DNA of 64,000 nt from an uncultured Flavobacteriales bacterium (GCA_946479285.1 CAMLFH010000015.1:1-64000), one strand, 5' to 3'; shown: positions 16,976 to 25,690, numbered from the stretch's first letter. Numbers and translations are program-made. The notes: a model not told the origin generated them from the sequence alone.

Positions 16976-17851
16976 TTACTGAAAATAGATGTTTATAAAT
17001 GCAACTGTCTTAGCAATGCAGTCATTCGATTGTGCCTGGTCCCAGTTTCCATGCCCTGCTCCCTGGTACATTGTTCCCTGGTTGTAAACTCCGTTTGCGT
17101 TCAAAGCATCATGCAAACGCGCCATTTGAGTAGACGGAACAAGCGGATCAGCATCTCCATAGAAAGAAATCGTTGGCGGTGATGCTGCTGTAACGTGCAG
17201 GGCAGGACTTACCGTTTGAATTCCGGCCGAGTTTTGCACTCCTCCACTGATCAGGACATTGTATGCCGACCAATACAACGGATTATTCAGGTAATTCGGA
17301 TCGGTCATGTCTGACGGGCCAACAGTATTGCAAATTGCCTTCACGTGATGATTCGGATCAAAACTGTAGGCATAAAGCAAAGAAAGATGTCCGCCGGCAG
17401 ATGCTCCAAACAACATAAATTGGGAGGAAACAGTGTATTTAGAAAGACTTATCTCGTTTAAAGCAGCCTGGATATCGTCTATTTGTTTCGAATATGACGG
17501 ACTAGCTTCCGTTGCAAGGCGGTAATTGATATTGATAATTGCATGATTCGGGTAATAGGTTTTCAGGGAAGTCATGAAACTCGCAAAATCTGCTTTGTCA
17601 CCACCGCTCCAACCACCGCCATGGATCAAAACAAACACTTTCGTATTCGAATTCCGGTTGGCAGGAAGATAAATATCCATTTTTTGCTGACCGTCCGCCC
17701 CATATGAAATGTTCTGCAGATTGTAAGTCTGAGCAGTGTCATATGTTGTTTCCTCCGGTTCCGGATTCTTCTTTTTACAGGCAGAAGAAAAAAGGATCAA
17801 CAAACAAAGCAAGGGAGCAATGAACTTTTTGGAGAAATTGAAAACAAGCAT
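16976..17851 (-). CDS. Lipoprotein alpha/beta hydrolase (esterase/lipase type)
   Basis: A 291-residue exported enzyme. The first 24 residues form a lipoprotein signal with lipobox SSAC followed by KKKNPEPEE, so it should be membrane anchored. The catalytic domain has the oxyanion motif HGGGWSGGDK, nucleophile Ser in GASAGGH, Asp in YGDADPLVP and His in GAGHGNW, the pattern of BD-FAE/acetyl-esterase-like hydrolases. The frame is open to 17977, but a TTTG-N19-TAATTTTA promoter at 17869-17899 lies inside that extension, which supports the ATG at 17851. Likely a deacetylase or carboxylesterase of the cell envelope; the substrate is unknown. Confidence 0.8.
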   Translation of the reverse strand: MLVFNFSKKFIAPLLCLLILFSSACKKKNPEPEETTYDTAQTYNLQNISYGADGQQKMDIYLPANRNSNTKVFVLIHGGGWSGGDKADFASFMTSLKTYYPNHAIININYRLATEASPSYSKQIDDIQAALNEISLSKYTVSSQFMLFGASAGGHLSLLYAYSFDPNHHVKAICNTVGPSDMTDPNYLNNPLYWSAYNVLISGGVQNSAGIQTVSPALHVTAASPPTISFYGDADPLVPSTQMARLHDALNANGVYNQGTMYQGAGHGNWDQAQSNDCIAKTVAFINIYFQ

Positions 17852-17868
17852 AAACGAAGTATTTCTAC

Positions 17869-17899
17869 TAAAATTAATGCTTTTCATCGAAGAATCAAA
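17869..17899 (-). promoter_or_regulatory. Promoter of the lipoprotein esterase
   Basis: Minus-strand TTTG (17896-17899), 19-bp spacer, TAATTTTA (17869-17876), one base from consensus. It decides the start codon of the gene at 16976-17851. Confidence 0.5.
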
Positions 17900-17984
17900 A
17901 AATGAATCCATACATAGACTCTTTTGATCCGGAACGAAAAATAGATTATGCAGAAGACTAAAGATCTTCATTCTCATTCTTCAT

Positions 17985-18013
17985 TTTGATTCTCAATTAT
18001 GGCATCAATTTTG
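17985..18013 (+). promoter_or_regulatory. Promoter of the first TPR/Greek-key paralogue
   Basis: TTTG at 17985-17988, 17-bp spacer and CAATTTTG at 18006-18013. It lies just before the ATG at 18037 and downstream of the possible upstream start at 17986. Confidence 0.45.
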
Positions 18014-18036
18014 TAAATTTCGCTTTTTTCCTGCTT

Positions 18037-18939
18037 ATGCGTAAATACTTACTTGGTTTCATTTTACTCTTATCCACATCTGCTTTCGGACAAATCGGAG
18101 CTCAGGGTGCCTTTCAAATTTTTGATGCGGTCTATACTTTGGGTCGGGAAGTGGTTCAGGCTGCTGATTTCAACAAGTCTAAAAAAGAACAACAAGCCAA
18201 TGAAGCTGCATACATGACCGCAATTCAAAGTGCAGATTCGTTTTTTGTGGCACAAAAATATCAGCAGGCAATCGAGCAGTATAACCGGGCTTTGCAACTT
18301 CGACAGGATGAATATGCTGTAGAACAAATTGGTCGGTCCAACATGGAATTGACTCGTTTAAATAACCAGAATTTTGAGCGGTATTTGGATACAGCTGATG
18401 CACATTACACAAATTTGAGATACACGGAGGCAATCAACTATTATTCAGCAGCTTTAGAAATCCGTGATGAAGAATATCCGAGGGCCCGCATCGAACAGGC
18501 AGAAGCAAGAAGAGAGTTTTGGAAAACAGTTCACTTTAGCAGCGTATTGATTTCCGATTCGAGTATCACAGATGTTTCATCCCAGGCTTTCAGCACAGAT
18601 TCTTATTCTAACTTCCTACCCAAAGGACAATATCCCGTTTTGAATGGTTTCTCCTGGGGCGCATCGAATCAAACTCCGAATGGAATTGCTGTTCCTGCCA
18701 ACGTACATTTCGTCATTTACAGTGAACCTTATTTTAAAGGAAAAATCCTGGTGGATGTAGTCGGTCCGGCAATCATTAATAACAGCAGTAAAAAAAGTCA
18801 TGCGGCTTCTGTCGTTGCTCATTCAAAAACATTTGGACTTCCTCTGCAATCCATTTTTCCGCAAGCTGTGAGAATTTGGAGTGTCGGTGATATGAAAGAA
18901 TGGTTCAAAGGATCGATGGAGATCTCGGAATCCAGGTAA
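18037..18939 (+). CDS. Secreted TPR protein, paralogue 1 of 3
   Basis: A 300-residue exported protein with a signal peptide (ending SAFGQ). Residues 20-45 are an amphipathic helix (DAVYTLGREVVQAAD), 50-145 hold TPR-like helices (FFVAQKYQQAIEQYNRAL, HYTNLRYTEAINYYSAAL), and the C-terminal ~140 residues form a beta domain with FSSVLISDSS, IAVPANVHFVIYSEPYFKG and VVGPAIINN, ending with FPQAVRIWS. The YSEPYFKG segment resembles a beta/gamma-crystallin Greek-key motif, which is my inference. Two homologous genes follow directly. The start at 18037 is chosen over 17986 because of the promoter and signal peptide. Confidence 0.75.
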   Translation: MRKYLLGFILLLSTSAFGQIGAQGAFQIFDAVYTLGREVVQAADFNKSKKEQQANEAAYMTAIQSADSFFVAQKYQQAIEQYNRALQLRQDEYAVEQIGRSNMELTRLNNQNFERYLDTADAHYTNLRYTEAINYYSAALEIRDEEYPRARIEQAEARREFWKTVHFSSVLISDSSITDVSSQAFSTDSYSNFLPKGQYPVLNGFSWGASNQTPNGIAVPANVHFVIYSEPYFKGKILVDVVGPAIINNSSKKSHAASVVAHSKTFGLPLQSIFPQAVRIWSVGDMKEWFKGSMEISESR

Positions 18940-18970
18940 TCTTCCTAAAAAACATCTTAAGTTCTGGCAT

Positions 18971-18978
18971 TAATTTTG
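18971..18978 (+). promoter_or_regulatory. -7 box of the second paralogue
   Basis: TAATTTTG is an exact -7 consensus, 22 bases before the ATG at 19001. A clear -33 TTTG is missing. Confidence 0.4.
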
Positions 18979-19000
18979 TTCATGCGCATTCTTTTTAAGC

Positions 19001-19906
19001 ATGAAACAGGGATTACTTTTGATCATTTTATTCAGTTATTCAGCAACTTTCGGTCAGATAGTTCTTGGGAGTAATGGCGCCCAGCAGGTTTTTGGAGCTG
19101 TTACAACCCTGGGAAAAGAAGTGGTTCGTGCGACAGAGCAAAAAAAACAACAACAAGAGCTGGAACAGCGCGAGGCCGAATACACTGCCTATGTGCAGCA
19201 GGGCGATCAATTGTTTGACCAGGGTAAATACCGGGAGGCAAAAGAGCAGTATAACCAGGCACAGCGTTATAAACAGGAACAATATGTTCGCGATCAGCTG
19301 GCGCGCTGTAATGCAGAGCTGGCAAGAATTGATCGGGAAGAATATCAACTCCTGATCGATAAGGCGGACAGTTTGTATAAACAATTTAAATTTTCAGAAG
19401 CTGTAGATGAATATCAAAAAGCACTGACAAAAAAAGACGTGCAGTATCCAAAAGATAAGATCAAAGAGGCAACTGCTGATCAGGAACGTTGGAAAAAAGT
19501 ACATTTTAGCGGCTTGCTGATTTCAGATGTCCGGGAAGATAATTTGTCTTCGGGCGCTTTTTCGAAAGATCCATATTCCGATTTTTTAAAACCGGGGAAA
19601 TACAATTCAATAAATAATTCATTGATCTATTCCAGTTATCAGACGCTTGACGGGATCGCAGTTCCGGCAAATATGCGTTTGATTATCTACAGCGAACCCA
19701 ATTTCAAAGGGTCCATTTTGCTGGATATCACTGGTCCGGCAATCGTCAATAACAAAAGTAAAAAAAACACCCCGGATGCTGCGGAAATTCAAAACCATGA
19801 ATTTATAGTGCTGCTTCAGGTCCTGTTTCCGCAATCCGTTCGGACCTGGAGTGTGAGCGATATGAAATCCTGGGTAAATGGCTCAGCGGAAATTACAACA
19901 CCTTAA
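19001..19906 (+). CDS. Secreted TPR protein, paralogue 2 of 3
   Basis: A 301-residue homologue of the preceding gene product with the same order: signal peptide (ending ATFGQ), a helix VTTLGKEVVRATE, a Gln-rich coiled coil (KKQQQELEQREAE), TPR-like helices (LFDQGKYREAKEQYNQA, LYKQFKFSEAVDEYQKAL) and the C-terminal beta domain (GLLISDVRED, IAVPANMRLIIYSEPNFKG, ITGPAIVNN, FPQSVRTWS). The next paralogue starts 10 bases after its stop, so copies 2 and 3 are co-transcribed. Periplasmic or outer-membrane-associated scaffold is a guess. Confidence 0.75.
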   Translation: MKQGLLLIILFSYSATFGQIVLGSNGAQQVFGAVTTLGKEVVRATEQKKQQQELEQREAEYTAYVQQGDQLFDQGKYREAKEQYNQAQRYKQEQYVRDQLARCNAELARIDREEYQLLIDKADSLYKQFKFSEAVDEYQKALTKKDVQYPKDKIKEATADQERWKKVHFSGLLISDVREDNLSSGAFSKDPYSDFLKPGKYNSINNSLIYSSYQTLDGIAVPANMRLIIYSEPNFKGSILLDITGPAIVNNKSKKNTPDAAEIQNHEFIVLLQVLFPQSVRTWSVSDMKSWVNGSAEITTP

Positions 19907-19916
19907 AATAAATGAT

Positions 19917-20807
19917 ATGAAAATGACGATTATGATTCTTGGAATACTTTGTTCTTCAGCAATTTTGTTTGGGCAAAGAACAACCGGAACGGAAACAGGA
20001 TCTGTTAAAGAACCCGTTGAGTTCCGTGATGTGCGAAGTTCCGGAAACGTTACCGAAGCAGTTGCAATTATCAACGCAGTACGCTCAGGAGTGAATGCAG
20101 CAACGAAAGAACCAAATGCTAAACGGGTTTTTACAGAATCCGATTATCAAACCCTTCATACCAAAGCGGAAGAGTTTATGCTTCAGGAAAAGTACACAGA
20201 AGCCATTTTATTGTACACCGAAATCCTAAAAGAACGGAAAGATCAGTCGGTTAAAGATCGCATGCTGGAAGCTGAAGCACTTCTTGCAAAACAACAAAAT
20301 GATATAGAGCAGCTTAAAAGAGACGCGGCCCTGCGTGCGAAAGCAGAATCTGAATTTTCAAAAACCCATGAAATGCATATGGTCCAATTCACAGGTGCAC
20401 TCATCTCGGACGAATCTTCCGCGACTAAGTGGACAAGTAAGGCATTGGACAGATCAGACCAGTATTCCAGTTTCCTGCAATTAGGCAAGTACAATACACT
20501 TGAAAAAGTATTAGAGACCGCGCGTAAATTGACTATGGACGGAATTGCAATCCCGGCAGATACCCGTTTGATCGTTTACAAAGGCAAGAACTTAAGCGGT
20601 GAGGTCCTGCTGGATATTACCGGACCTGCAATCGTCAATAATTCCATTTACCTGGACTTCGGAGGCGGATATTACACTGTAAACATGAAAAATTTTATCC
20701 CGGAACTTCAAACTTATTTCCCACAGGCAGTTCGTACATGGAGTACCACCAATATGCGTGAGTGGGTGAATGGCTCACTAGAAGTGAAAGCAGCGGGAAT
20801 CGAGTAA
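19917..20807 (+). CDS. Secreted TPR protein, paralogue 3 of 3
   Basis: A 296-residue homologue of the two preceding products. It has a signal peptide (ending AILFGQ), a longer disordered N-terminus, a TPR-like pair (EEFMLQEKYTEAILLYTEIL), a Lys/Glu coiled coil and the shared C-terminal beta domain (GALISDESS, IAIPADTRLIVYKGKNLSG, ITGPAIVNN, FPQAVRTWS). The ATG at 19917 is chosen over the upstream ATG at 19878 because it lies after the stop of copy 2 and gives a clean signal peptide. It is the most diverged copy. Confidence 0.72.
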   Translation: MKMTIMILGILCSSAILFGQRTTGTETGSVKEPVEFRDVRSSGNVTEAVAIINAVRSGVNAATKEPNAKRVFTESDYQTLHTKAEEFMLQEKYTEAILLYTEILKERKDQSVKDRMLEAEALLAKQQNDIEQLKRDAALRAKAESEFSKTHEMHMVQFTGALISDESSATKWTSKALDRSDQYSSFLQLGKYNTLEKVLETARKLTMDGIAIPADTRLIVYKGKNLSGEVLLDITGPAIVNNSIYLDFGGGYYTVNMKNFIPELQTYFPQAVRTWSTTNMREWVNGSLEVKAAGIE

Positions 20808-20919
20808 ATAGTGCACCGGAATTCCTGACTCAGTACACACATGTATGAAAACAGAATATCCTGATATCATGTTGGGAAGACCGGGGAATTAGAGTCCGGC
20901 AATATCCGCATGAAATACG

Positions 20920-20927
20920 TATTTTTG
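20920..20927 (+). promoter_or_regulatory. -7 box that fixes the start of the next gene
   Basis: TATTTTTG is an exact -7 consensus. It lies downstream of the in-frame ATG at 20910, so translation must begin at the ATG at 20946. Confidence 0.45.
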
Positions 20928-20945
20928 AGAAAGAAACCTGAAATT

Positions 20946-21974
20946 ATGCGAAATATTCTTTTACTCATTCTTCTTTTTAGTGGTTCTGTCCGGGTACTTT
21001 CCCAGGAACCTGAGAAATTGAAAAAGTATCAATCCGCCGTTTCTAAAGCCACTTATTCCAAAGGAGACACGATCGTAGTTGGAGACATCGCCAAAAATGT
21101 ATTTACTACCAGGAAGAAGTATACCGCAATTTTCGTCAAAGACAAGAAAAATGTGTGCGGATTTACCGAATTTGATTCCATTATTTCAGGATCTAAATGT
21201 ATCATTAAGAATATTTTATCCTTCCAGGAACACTGTACTTTTGAATTTAAGAATTCAGTAGTTTTTGAGCTGCAGGGACCCAATAACAGAACGCTTTACA
21301 TGCCTATAGATAAAGCACTGCAGGCAAAAGAGTTGATCGTATTCACCAATCCGACTAAATGGAAAGGAATCGATTTGTTGGATGATCGCACTATCTTCTT
21401 GCTAAACCTCGAATACAGCAAAGGAGTTTCAGCAGATAATGCCTTTAAATACTTAAAATTGGCTGATCCTGCGAAAGGAAAAACCTATGAATTTAACCAG
21501 GCGGAATTTGAAAAGGAAAAGGCTGAATGGATTAAAAAGCTCGATTTGGCAAGAAAGGAAGTGCGGCTGAAAGATACTTTTATCATTCGTGTACCCATTT
21601 ACTTAAACAAGTACATCTTCGAAAAAGGAGAATTCCAGGTATTCGATAACCCGGAAGCATATGGATCGAAACCTCTTAAATATGCAAGTGATAGTAAAGT
21701 GCTTTTTGATAATTACAAAGCATTTTCAACGATTAAATCCGCAAAAAACCATGCAGATTTCTTTCAGAATGTCAACACAGCGGATTATAACGGGAATCGG
21801 AAAACTTACGGGGAGATTAAAGCCATTTGCACCTCCATTACGAAAGATCCAACGGTGATGGTAACAGCTGATAATCCGGGAATCAATATTCTCCACTTCA
21901 CCATCCTGGAAATCTCCGCAGTGGATTCGGAAAATCAGAACTACAATTACGTCGGATCTAAAAAGATCAAGTAA
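20946..21974 (+). CDS. Secreted hypothetical protein, 342 aa
   Basis: A signal peptide (ending VRVLSQ) precedes a mixed alpha/beta mature protein. Residues 40-100 look like a small beta domain (TIVVGDIAKNVFTTRKKYTAIFVKD, with two Cys in VCGFTEF and SKCIIKN); the centre is strongly charged (FEKEKAEWIKKLDLARKEV) and followed by more strands (TFIIRVPIYLNKYIFEKGEFQVF). It vaguely resembles DUF4852-type proteins but I cannot assign it. It follows the three-paralogue cluster with a 138-bp gap and its own promoter. Confidence 0.65.
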   Translation: MRNILLLILLFSGSVRVLSQEPEKLKKYQSAVSKATYSKGDTIVVGDIAKNVFTTRKKYTAIFVKDKKNVCGFTEFDSIISGSKCIIKNILSFQEHCTFEFKNSVVFELQGPNNRTLYMPIDKALQAKELIVFTNPTKWKGIDLLDDRTIFLLNLEYSKGVSADNAFKYLKLADPAKGKTYEFNQAEFEKEKAEWIKKLDLARKEVRLKDTFIIRVPIYLNKYIFEKGEFQVFDNPEAYGSKPLKYASDSKVLFDNYKAFSTIKSAKNHADFFQNVNTADYNGNRKTYGEIKAICTSITKDPTVMVTADNPGINILHFTILEISAVDSENQNYNYVGSKKIK

Positions 21975-21977
21975 GTC

Positions 21978-22032
21978 AAGTTCAAAAAAGTTCAAAGGTT
22001 CCAATAAGTTCAAAATTGAAACTTTTGAACTG
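21978..22032. repeat. GTTCAAA-rich intergenic repeat
   Basis: Four GTTCAAA-type heptamers followed by TTTTGAAC and TTGAAC form imperfect hairpins between two convergent genes. Similar stretches occur at 35611-35660, 44585-44653, 48901-49020 and 54117-54140. Confidence 0.5.
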
Positions 22033-23061
22033 TTAAACACTTGAACCCTTGTCCAGGTACTGTTCATAAGCCATTTTCAATTTTCGCTGAATCCGGTTTC
22101 GTAACATCCTTGGTTTCAATACCTCAATAGCATTCCCGAATCCCAGGATCAGTCGGTCAAATTCCATGTTAAGATGTACACGCAATTGGATCAAAACTGC
22201 TCCGTCTTCAAAAGTCTCTAAAAGCGTTTGAGAATGATGAAACGGTTTGGTCAATACATAAGGAGCATTTTCACGATCAATTTTTAGTACCACATCCATC
22301 AGCATTGCATCGCTAAGAACAGTAACTCCATAAGTGTTTTGGTAATGGAGATCGCCGTCAAAATCGGCATTGGAATAATCCAGGTCCAGGTTGTAATCGA
22401 TTTGTTCGATCCGGTCAAGTGCAAAGGTCATAATTTGTTCACGTGCTTCCTTTCTTCCTACTACAAACCAGCGGTTATTGAATTGCTTTAAAATGTAAGG
22501 ATGAAACTCGTGAACCTCAGCTTCACGGGCTTTGAAAGAACGGTAATGAAGCACCAGACAAATCCGCTTAATGATAGCCTGGTAAATCGGATCGAAATGT
22601 TCCAATCCTTTCAACTGTTCGTTTTTATCCAAATGAATAATGGCCGACTGGTGGGTCTTTTCCACATAGATCGTGTCTTCCAGTCTTTGGATAACTCCGT
22701 TCAAATCATGAAATAACGAGAAATTCTTAAATTGTTTCAGCATTTCCACCGATTCATTGAGAATCGTCATGTCGTTTTCCGTCAAGGGGATATTTGTGAT
22801 CGAATAATCTTCATCGGCATAGCGGTAAAAACGTTTGTCATAAACCTCAATCGGGGCATTGTATCCCAATTTATCGCTGCGCATGAGTTGAATATCTAAT
22901 TGCGTGGTACGCAAACTCACATTCACATCCCTGCCTTCGTATTCGTAAAGTGCATCCGAACAGGCGTCTACCAAATCCTGGAGCGTCCACTGCCTGTATT
23001 TATTCTGCAGGCATTTATCAATGGTTTTATAACGGATTAATGCATTTTTGTTTTGTGCCAT
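22033..23061 (-). CDS. WYL domain-containing transcriptional regulator
   Basis: A 342-residue regulator. Residues 1-95 form a winged helix (NALIRYKTIDKCLQNKYRQWTLQDLVDAC, VSLRTTQLDIQLMR), the middle is a helical linker, and about 165-330 is the WYL sensor domain with LVLHYRSFKAREAEVHEFHPYILKQFNNRWFVVG, followed by a WCX-like C-terminus. WYL proteins sense nucleic-acid or nucleotide ligands and often control RNA-repair and phage-defence loci. It is divergent from rtcB with an inverted repeat in between, and an almost identical site stands before the tRNA-Lys-like/RING unit, so it probably controls both. The ATG at 23061 is preferred over an upstream in-frame TTG. Confidence 0.9.
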   Translation of the reverse strand: MAQNKNALIRYKTIDKCLQNKYRQWTLQDLVDACSDALYEYEGRDVNVSLRTTQLDIQLMRSDKLGYNAPIEVYDKRFYRYADEDYSITNIPLTENDMTILNESVEMLKQFKNFSLFHDLNGVIQRLEDTIYVEKTHQSAIIHLDKNEQLKGLEHFDPIYQAIIKRICLVLHYRSFKAREAEVHEFHPYILKQFNNRWFVVGRKEAREQIMTFALDRIEQIDYNLDLDYSNADFDGDLHYQNTYGVTVLSDAMLMDVVLKIDRENAPYVLTKPFHHSQTLLETFEDGAVLIQLRVHLNMEFDRLILGFGNAIEVLKPRMLRNRIQRKLKMAYEQYLDKGSSV

Positions 23062-23086
23062 AAACAAAAATAAAATTTATTTTTAA

Positions 23087-23107
23087 CTACGCAAAATGAT
23101 TGCGTAG
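23087..23107. promoter_or_regulatory. Operator 1: inverted repeat before rtcB
   Basis: CTACGCAA, five bases (AATGA), TTGCGTAG: perfect 8-bp inverted arms. It sits where the -33 element of the rtcB promoter would be and is repeated with one arm mismatch at 25732-25752. Likely WYL-protein binding site; since it replaces a consensus -33 box, activation is more plausible than repression. Confidence 0.7.
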
Positions 23108-23114
23108 TAGCTTC

Positions 23115-23123
23115 TAACCTTTG
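23115..23123 (+). promoter_or_regulatory. -7 element of the rtcB promoter
   Basis: TAACCTTTG, seven bases after the operator. The same element at the same spacing recurs at 25760-25768. No TTTG is found at -33. Confidence 0.55.
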
Positions 23124-23137
23124 TATCATCAAACTAA

Positions 23138-24598
<1,461 letters not shown>

Positions 24599-24602
24599 AT
24601 CG

Positions 24603-24628
24603 TAGGGATCGGTCGAGACTGATCCCTA
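24603..24628 (+). other. Hairpin after rtcB
   Basis: TAGGGATC and GATCCCTA arms (8 bp) with a ten-base loop directly after the rtcB stop. No T-run follows, so it is more likely an mRNA 3'-end stabiliser than a terminator. Confidence 0.45.
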
Positions 24629-24660
24629 TATATTCAAAATGATTTATATTTATGCTCGAA

Positions 24661-24768
24661 ATGAATTTAAAAGCGACATATAATTTTCCCGGTCAACAGT
24701 TGATACTCCCGAAAATTTGGAGAGGAAAGGACAAATTGTGTGTGCTATTTTGGAATGAATTTCGATAA
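24661..24768 (+). CDS. Possible 35-aa small protein downstream of rtcB
   Basis: ATG to TAA encodes a basic, aromatic-rich peptide (start MNLKATYNFPGQQL, end WNEFR). It lies between the rtcB hairpin and the terminator at 24797, so it would be on the rtcB transcript. I recognise no family and coding is unproven. A second small ORF at 25085-25198 also contains GQQ and ends in RFR, a weak hint of kinship. Confidence 0.25.
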   Translation: MNLKATYNFPGQQLILPKIWRGKDKLCVLFWNEFR

Positions 24769-24796
24769 AAGAAAGTCACTATTGAATACAAATACA

Positions 24797-24828
24797 GGCG
24801 TCCAGGTAACATTGGACGCTTTTTTTTT
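24797..24828 (+). terminator. Terminator of the rtcB transcript
   Basis: GCGTCCA/TGGACGC stem with a short loop followed by nine T residues, about 200 bases past rtcB. Confidence 0.88.
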
Positions 24829-25010
24829 GAATTTTTTTGAGTAAAAATGAACCCGAAAAACTAAGAAAATAAAAGAGTATTGAAACACAAAGCAATTGAG
24901 AGACAGTCGGTTGCCGGAAGGGTAAAAATCTGCAGAATGCGGACAGGGATTTTATTGCCTTTAATTTTGATTTAACTAATTGATAATCAATAAAATAAAT
25001 TCAAAAATTA

Positions 25011-25042
25011 TTTGGTAGATTCAAAAATTGGTTTCAACTTTG
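25011..25042 (+). promoter_or_regulatory. Promoter of a short transcript inside the tRNA-like region
   Basis: TTTG (25011-25014), 20-bp spacer, CAACTTTG (25035-25042), one base off consensus. A terminator follows at 25226-25253, which would give an RNA of about 200 nt. Confidence 0.45.
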
Positions 25043-25084
25043 CCTCACCGAAACAGATTGTTCAGGGAATTTAAAAATGACAAC

Positions 25085-25198
25085 ATGAAACAAGTATTTA
25101 TAATTATGCGACCGACACTCTTTGGTCAACTCAATGTCCCGACAGGGCAGCAATATACTTGTGAGCTATTACAAGAAATACATGGAAGGTTTCGATGA
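25085..25198 (+). CDS. Possible 37-aa small protein, overlapped by a 26-aa ORF
   Basis: ATG at 25085 opens a 37-codon frame (start MKQVFIIMRPTLFGQL). A second ORF in the +1 frame (25134-25214, start MSRQGSNILVSYYKKYMEG, 26 aa) overlaps it. Both lie on the predicted ~200-nt transcript. Neither has a clear ribosome site or a known family, and the transcript may instead be non-coding. Only one, or neither, is likely real. Confidence 0.22.
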   Translation: MKQVFIIMRPTLFGQLNVPTGQQYTCELLQEIHGRFR

Positions 25199-25225
25199 AC
25201 CGGCTTTAAGCTGAACATTCATTGA

Positions 25226-25253
25226 AGCATCTCCATCCGGGATGCTTTTTTTG
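25226..25253 (+). terminator. Terminator of the ~200-nt transcript
   Basis: AGCATC/GATGCT stem followed by seven T residues. Confidence 0.65.
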
Positions 25254-25343
25254 TGTCCTGAAATTTGAAAAATACTTCGTGTCGAATGGTTAAGCTTCAT
25301 TCAACTGTCTCTTGAATAAGCTGATCAAACGATACGAATCTAT

Positions 25344-25415
25344 CCGGGAAGATAACGGTGGTTGTTTACCTGTTTTGGAAACAGGGGGTCGTAGGTTCGA
25401 ATCCTGCTTCTCGGA
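25344..25415 (+). ncRNA. tRNA-like element A, Pro(UGG)-like
   Basis: 72 nt that fold as a cloverleaf: acceptor CCGGGAA/TTCTCGG (one G-U), anticodon stem CCTGT/ACAGG around the loop TTTGGAA, five-base variable loop GGGTC, T arm GTAGG-TTCGAAT-CCTGC, discriminator A. The D arm is reduced to three pairs (AAC/GTT) and lacks the usual AG..GG pattern. The formal anticodon UGG would read proline, but position 37 is A rather than the G37 of tRNA-Pro, and the acceptor does not resemble tRNA-Pro. It is therefore a tRNA mimic or highly diverged tRNA. It lies between rtcB and the RING-protein gene, with a sister copy at 25601. Confidence 0.7.
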
Positions 25416-25420
25416 CGAGT

Positions 25421-25485
25421 CAGAATGAGATGAAAAAGAGAATGAAGAAAAATGGTTCCTCATTTTCGCTCTATTTCTCGTTCTG
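25421..25485. repeat. Imperfect inverted GAATGAGA repeat between tRNA-like A and B
   Basis: CAGAATGAGATG on the left and CTCGTTCTG on the right can pair over much of a 65-base span. Related CATTCTCATTCTG strings occur near 17967, 28440-28497, 28590-28617 and 29038-29075, always outside genes. Confidence 0.45.
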
Positions 25486-25493
25486 TTTTAAAT

Positions 25494-25566
25494 GCGGGAA
25501 TGGCGGAATGGCATACGCGTCTGATTTAGGATCAGGATTTTGAGAGTTCGAGTCTCTCTTCCCGTA
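25494..25566 (+). ncRNA. tRNA-like element B, Leu(UAG)-like without variable arm
   Basis: 73 nt with acceptor GCGGGAA/TTCCCGT (terminal G-U), D arm GCG...CGC containing GGCA, anticodon stem TCTGA/TCAGG around TTTAGGA (anticodon UAG, leucine), T arm GAGAG-TTCGAGT-CTCTC and discriminator A. Real leucine tRNAs are class II with a variable arm of ten or more bases; here it is only ATTTT. The element thus looks like a tRNA-Leu stripped of the arm. Acceptor and T arm are well formed, so a folded RNA is likely. It lies within the array next to rtcB. Confidence 0.7.
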
Positions 25567-25568
25567 CA

Positions 25569-25592
25569 ATTGCCTTTTAGTTTAATGGCAAT
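25569..25592 (+). other. Isolated D-arm-like hairpin
   Basis: ATTGCC/GGCAAT stem around TTTTAGTTTAAT, similar to a tRNA D arm but without the rest of a tRNA. It sits between elements B and C and may be a decayed element. Confidence 0.3.
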
Positions 25593-25600
25593 ATATAAAT

Positions 25601-25688
25601 CCGGAGAGATAACGGTGGTTGGTTTACCCGTTTTGGAAACGGGAGGTCACAGGTTCGTCCCGATAGCTATCGGGACCCACTCTTCGGA
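25601..25688 (+). ncRNA. tRNA-like element C, Pro(UGG)-like with palindrome in the T loop
   Basis: A diverged copy of element A: acceptor CCGGAGA/TCTTCGG, the same D-arm core (TAACGGTGGTT), anticodon stem CCCGT/ACGGG with the same loop TTTGGAA, variable AGGTC, T-stem start ACAGG and TTCG. There the T loop is interrupted by a perfect 20-bp palindrome (25657-25676), and the 3' strand CCCAC no longer pairs with ACAGG except for two G-C pairs. Compensatory changes in the acceptor and anticodon stems relative to element A suggest the structure was selected before the insertion. It is followed by a terminator, so A-B-C could share one transcript. Confidence 0.62.
25657..25676. repeat. Perfect 20-bp palindrome inside tRNA-like C
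   Basis: GTCCCGATAG followed by its exact reverse complement. CCCGATAGCTATCGGG-type palindromes are common extragenic repeats in Bacteroidota as far as I recall, so it may be an inserted mobile repeat. Confidence 0.75.
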
Positions 25689-25690
25689 CG

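Noticed and set aside
25358..25543. 61-codon ORF on the plus strand across the tRNA-like region
   Set aside because: It runs through tRNA-like elements A and B, has no ribosome site, and its composition follows the RNA structures rather than a protein.
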